A stretch of 18,849 nt of DNA from Micavibrio_B sp044238965. Lineage in GTDB: Bacteria > Pseudomonadota > Alphaproteobacteria > Micavibrionales > Micavibrionaceae. The DNA is taken from NCBI GenBank assembly GCA_044238965.1, contig JBIICJ010000034.1, forward strand, positions 1 through 18,849, written 5' to 3'. Shown here one piece after another: positions 17,141 through 18,849 of the stretch; position 1 is the first letter of the stretch, and each line of letters starts with the position of its first letter. Made by a program: the position numbers and the translations under genes. Below the pieces are notes generated by a model. The model searched no databases, was not told the origin of the DNA, and worked only from the letters and a program-made list of their open reading frames with translations.

Positions 17141-17451
17141 ATAGGGCTAACCTGTCTTGGGTTTAAAAAGAATGGCAATGCAGATTCAAGTTTTGTTGCT
17201 TCACCATCTGGTAAGGCTTTAATAAGTTCGTGATCAGGGAGCAATTTTTTAAAAGCATCCTTTGCTTTTTGAAGATTTTCATCGCTTAAACCAAAACGAA
17301 AATAAAGTTTATCACCATCTAACGCAAAGCCAACCGATAGCGCGGCAAAACCTGTAGCTTCGTGAAATTTACTACGCAGAGATGTCAAAAAATCATTACC
17401 CTTTTCTGTTAAAAAGCTATTCATTTCATCATAAGAAAACATTTTTGTCAT
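17137..17451 (-). CDS. Unrecognised small soluble protein encoded between nuoK and nuoL
   Basis: A 104-aa protein that I do not recognise. It has no signal peptide and no transmembrane segment. The composition is that of a folded, mildly charged cytoplasmic alpha/beta protein: a helix at about 6-32 (YDEMNSFLTEKGNDFLTSLR), beta-like strands around 34-54 (GFAALSVGFALDGDKLYFRFG), and a helix with QKAKDAFKKLLPD (61-73). The coding case is good: the start ATG (17451) lies 4 bp after the nuoK stop with AAAGGG from the end of nuoK as ribosome binding site, and its stop overlaps the nuoL start in an ATGA junction. In the nuo operons I know, nuoK and nuoL are adjacent, so this is an insertion. It could be a lineage-specific complex I accessory or assembly factor, which is only an inference from position. 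Confidence 0.82.
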   Translation of the reverse strand: MTKMFSYDEMNSFLTEKGNDFLTSLRSKFHEATGFAALSVGFALDGDKLYFRFGLSDENLQKAKDAFKKLLPDHELIKALPDGEATKLESALPFFLNPRQVSPI

Positions 17452-17455
17452 GAGT

Positions 17456-17770
17456 TTACCCTTTCATTGATGCGATATCTTCAACCGCGATTGATCCTTT
17501 ATTTCGGAAGAAAACAACTAAAATTGCCAAACCAATTGCCGCCTCTGCTGCTGCCACCGTTAAAATAAACATCGTAAAGACTTGGCCAGCAAGATCATTT
17601 AGATAACTAGAGAAGGTTACAAAATTTATATTTACCGCGAGTAACATCAATTCGATCGACATCAAAATGATAATGACATTTTTGCGATTCAAGAAAATTC
17701 CAAACACGCCGATGGTAAAAATAATCGCCGCGAGCACCAGATAATGGGTTAAGCCAATTTCGAGCATCAT
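17456..17770 (-). CDS. nuoK: NADH-quinone oxidoreductase subunit K
   Basis: A 104-aa three-helix membrane subunit of complex I (homologue of ND4L). The two membrane glutamates essential for coupling in E. coli (E36 and E72) correspond to E40 in LMSIELMLLAVNINFV and E76 in LTVAAAEAAIGLAILV; the spacing of 36 residues is preserved. The C-terminus ends in a short polar tail. Tandem ATG codons (17770 and 17767) make the first methionine ambiguous. The gene starts 1 bp after the nuoJ stop, and its last codons supply the ribosome binding site for the small gene that follows. Confidence 0.97.
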   Translation of the reverse strand: MMLEIGLTHYLVLAAIIFTIGVFGIFLNRKNVIIILMSIELMLLAVNINFVTFSSYLNDLAGQVFTMFILTVAAAEAAIGLAILVVFFRNKGSIAVEDIASMKG

Positions 17771-17771
17771 A

Positions 17772-18383
17772 TTATTCTACCCCTGTGCCAACAGACACTT
17801 TTTGAATTTCCATTGATTGATCTTGGGTACGCGATACTTGGTCACCCACTTTTTGTTTTAACACCCCTGCCCGACGGCGATGCGTTAACACAATCGCGCC
17901 GACCATCGCGACCAATAAAATTAATCCTGAGACCTGAAATGCAAACACATAATCAGTGTACAAAACCTGTCCCAAAGATTCCGTATTGCTGATGTCACCC
18001 ATGGATGCACGCGGGCCGAGATTGCTTAAAATTTGTGGTGCAAATGTCCATGATTTATAAAGTAAGAAAAATTCGATCAATAAAATACCCGCGGTTAAAA
18101 TTCCCATAGGTACATATTGCATCGCGCCCTTGCGTAAATGAGCAAAATCGATATCGAGCATCATCACAACGAACAGGAATAAAACCGCAACCGCGCCGAC
18201 ATACACAATCACCAAAATCATGGCGATAAATTCTGCGCCCAAAAGCACAAATAATCCCGCCGCATTAAAAAACGCAAGGATCAAAAACAAAACCGAATGC
18301 ACAGGGTTTTTGGCGGTGATGACCATCAACGCCGATACAATTAACACCAATGCAAATACATAAAAAGCAATTGTCGCTATCAT
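17772..18383 (-). CDS. nuoJ: NADH-quinone oxidoreductase subunit J
   Basis: A 203-aa membrane subunit of complex I (homologue of ND6) with five predicted helices. The hallmark helix YVGAVAVLFLFVVMMLDI (61-78), which carries the pi-bulge thought to couple quinone chemistry to proton pumping, is intact. The N-terminus shows the usual NPVHSVLFLILAFFNAA stretch. The last 30 or so residues form a polar cytoplasmic or periplasmic tail (QKVGDQVSRTQDQS). The gene begins 9 bp after nuoI, with AGGTAAGA from the nuoI end as a possible ribosome binding site, and ends 1 bp before nuoK. Confidence 0.97.
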   Translation of the reverse strand: MIATIAFYVFALVLIVSALMVITAKNPVHSVLFLILAFFNAAGLFVLLGAEFIAMILVIVYVGAVAVLFLFVVMMLDIDFAHLRKGAMQYVPMGILTAGILLIEFFLLYKSWTFAPQILSNLGPRASMGDISNTESLGQVLYTDYVFAFQVSGLILLVAMVGAIVLTHRRRAGVLKQKVGDQVSRTQDQSMEIQKVSVGTGVE

Positions 18384-18392
18384 AATGTTATC

Positions 18393-18827
18393 TTACCTAT
18401 ACGGCGCATCGGCGATTAGGTTTGCGGCAATCTGCGCTTCCCATTTATCACCATTGGCCAAAAGTTTGTCTTTGTTATAATATAATTCTTCGCGTGTTTC
18501 GGTTGCGAATTCAAAATTCGGTCCTTCGACAATCGCATCCACAGGGCAAGCCTCGGCGCACAATCCACAATAAATACATTTGGTCATGTCAATATCATAA
18601 CGTGTTGTGCGGCGTGAACCATCATCACGTGGTTCGGCTTCAATCGTAATCGCCTGCGCAGGGCAAATCGCCTCACATAATTTACACGCGATACAACGTT
18701 CCTCGCCATTCGGATAACGGCGCAGAGCATGTTCACCACGGAAACGCGGGCTGATCGGCCCTTTTTCATTCGGGTAATTAATCGTGACTTTTGGCATAAA
18801 GAACATGTATTTGAGCGTAAGCAACAT
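18393..18827 (-). CDS. nuoI: NADH-quinone oxidoreductase subunit I (two 4Fe-4S ferredoxin-like subunit)
   Basis: A peripheral-arm subunit of complex I (homologue of TYKY/NDUFS8) carrying clusters N6a and N6b, which pass electrons towards the quinone site. Both binding motifs are intact: C45, C48, C51 and C55 (CIACKLCEAICP), and C84, C87, C90 and C94 (CIYCGLCAEACP). The RFRGEHALRRYPNGEER block before the first motif and the VEGPNFEFATETREELYYNK block after the second are strongly conserved in alphaproteobacteria and mitochondria. From the ATG at 18827 the protein has 144 aa, about 15 shorter than usual. The six codons upstream read TEIVKG, which looks like genuine NuoI sequence, but an in-frame TAG (18846-18848) precedes them. 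The true start or the integrity of the N-terminus is therefore uncertain at the window edge. Confidence 0.93.
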   Translation of the reverse strand: MLLTLKYMFFMPKVTINYPNEKGPISPRFRGEHALRRYPNGEERCIACKLCEAICPAQAITIEAEPRDDGSRRTTRYDIDMTKCIYCGLCAEACPVDAIVEGPNFEFATETREELYYNKDKLLANGDKWEAQIAANLIADAPYR

Positions 18828-18849
18828 GCCCTTGACGATTTCAGTCTAT

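Overview
The window is a stretch of housekeeping genes from an alphaproteobacterium. The visible evidence is gene content and order (nuoI-J-K-L-M-N, then birA, coaX, an RNase J, a DUF1467 protein, proS, one LolC/E-type permease, lolD and dnaE, with rpsB-tsf next door). To my knowledge this arrangement is characteristic of Alphaproteobacteria. The DNA is fairly AT-rich, and NuoI most resembles rickettsial NuoI as I remember it, so an early-branching or low-GC alphaproteobacterium (Rickettsiales, Holosporales or Micavibrionales-like) is plausible. I cannot fix the genus.

Every gene lies on the minus strand, so transcription runs from high to low coordinates. From 18849 down to 1197 there are 16 genes with no gap above 23 bp and several start/stop overlaps, so they probably form one long co-transcribed block. 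It opens with the distal part of the complex I operon: nuoI, nuoJ, nuoK, a small unrecognised gene (17137-17451), nuoL, nuoM and nuoN. Then come biotin-protein ligase, type III pantothenate kinase, ribonuclease J, a two-helix DUF1467 membrane protein, an unrecognised secreted protein (8055-8564), prolyl-tRNA synthetase, the Lol lipoprotein-release permease and ATPase, and DNA polymerase III alpha. The block therefore mixes respiration, CoA and biotin metabolism, RNA turnover, translation, envelope biogenesis and replication.

The only sizeable non-coding gap is 1014-1196. It separates dnaE from a second unit, rpsB-tsf (tsf runs off the left end). It holds a good sigma70-type promoter candidate and a roughly 120-nt leader with a 7-bp long-range helix, a candidate for ribosomal protein S2 autoregulation. 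The end of dnaE and the start of the gap carry two terminator-like hairpins whose T-tracts are better placed on the plus strand.

I found no mobile element, CRISPR array, tRNA or rRNA, and no evidence for an exotic new system. The points most worth a second look are: a eukaryotic/archaeal-type ProRS in the slot where alphaproteobacteria normally keep their own proS; two small genes of unknown function inserted in an otherwise conserved order (one inside the nuo operon); an in-frame TAG just upstream of nuoI although NuoI-like coding appears to continue past the first ATG; and the rpsB leader.
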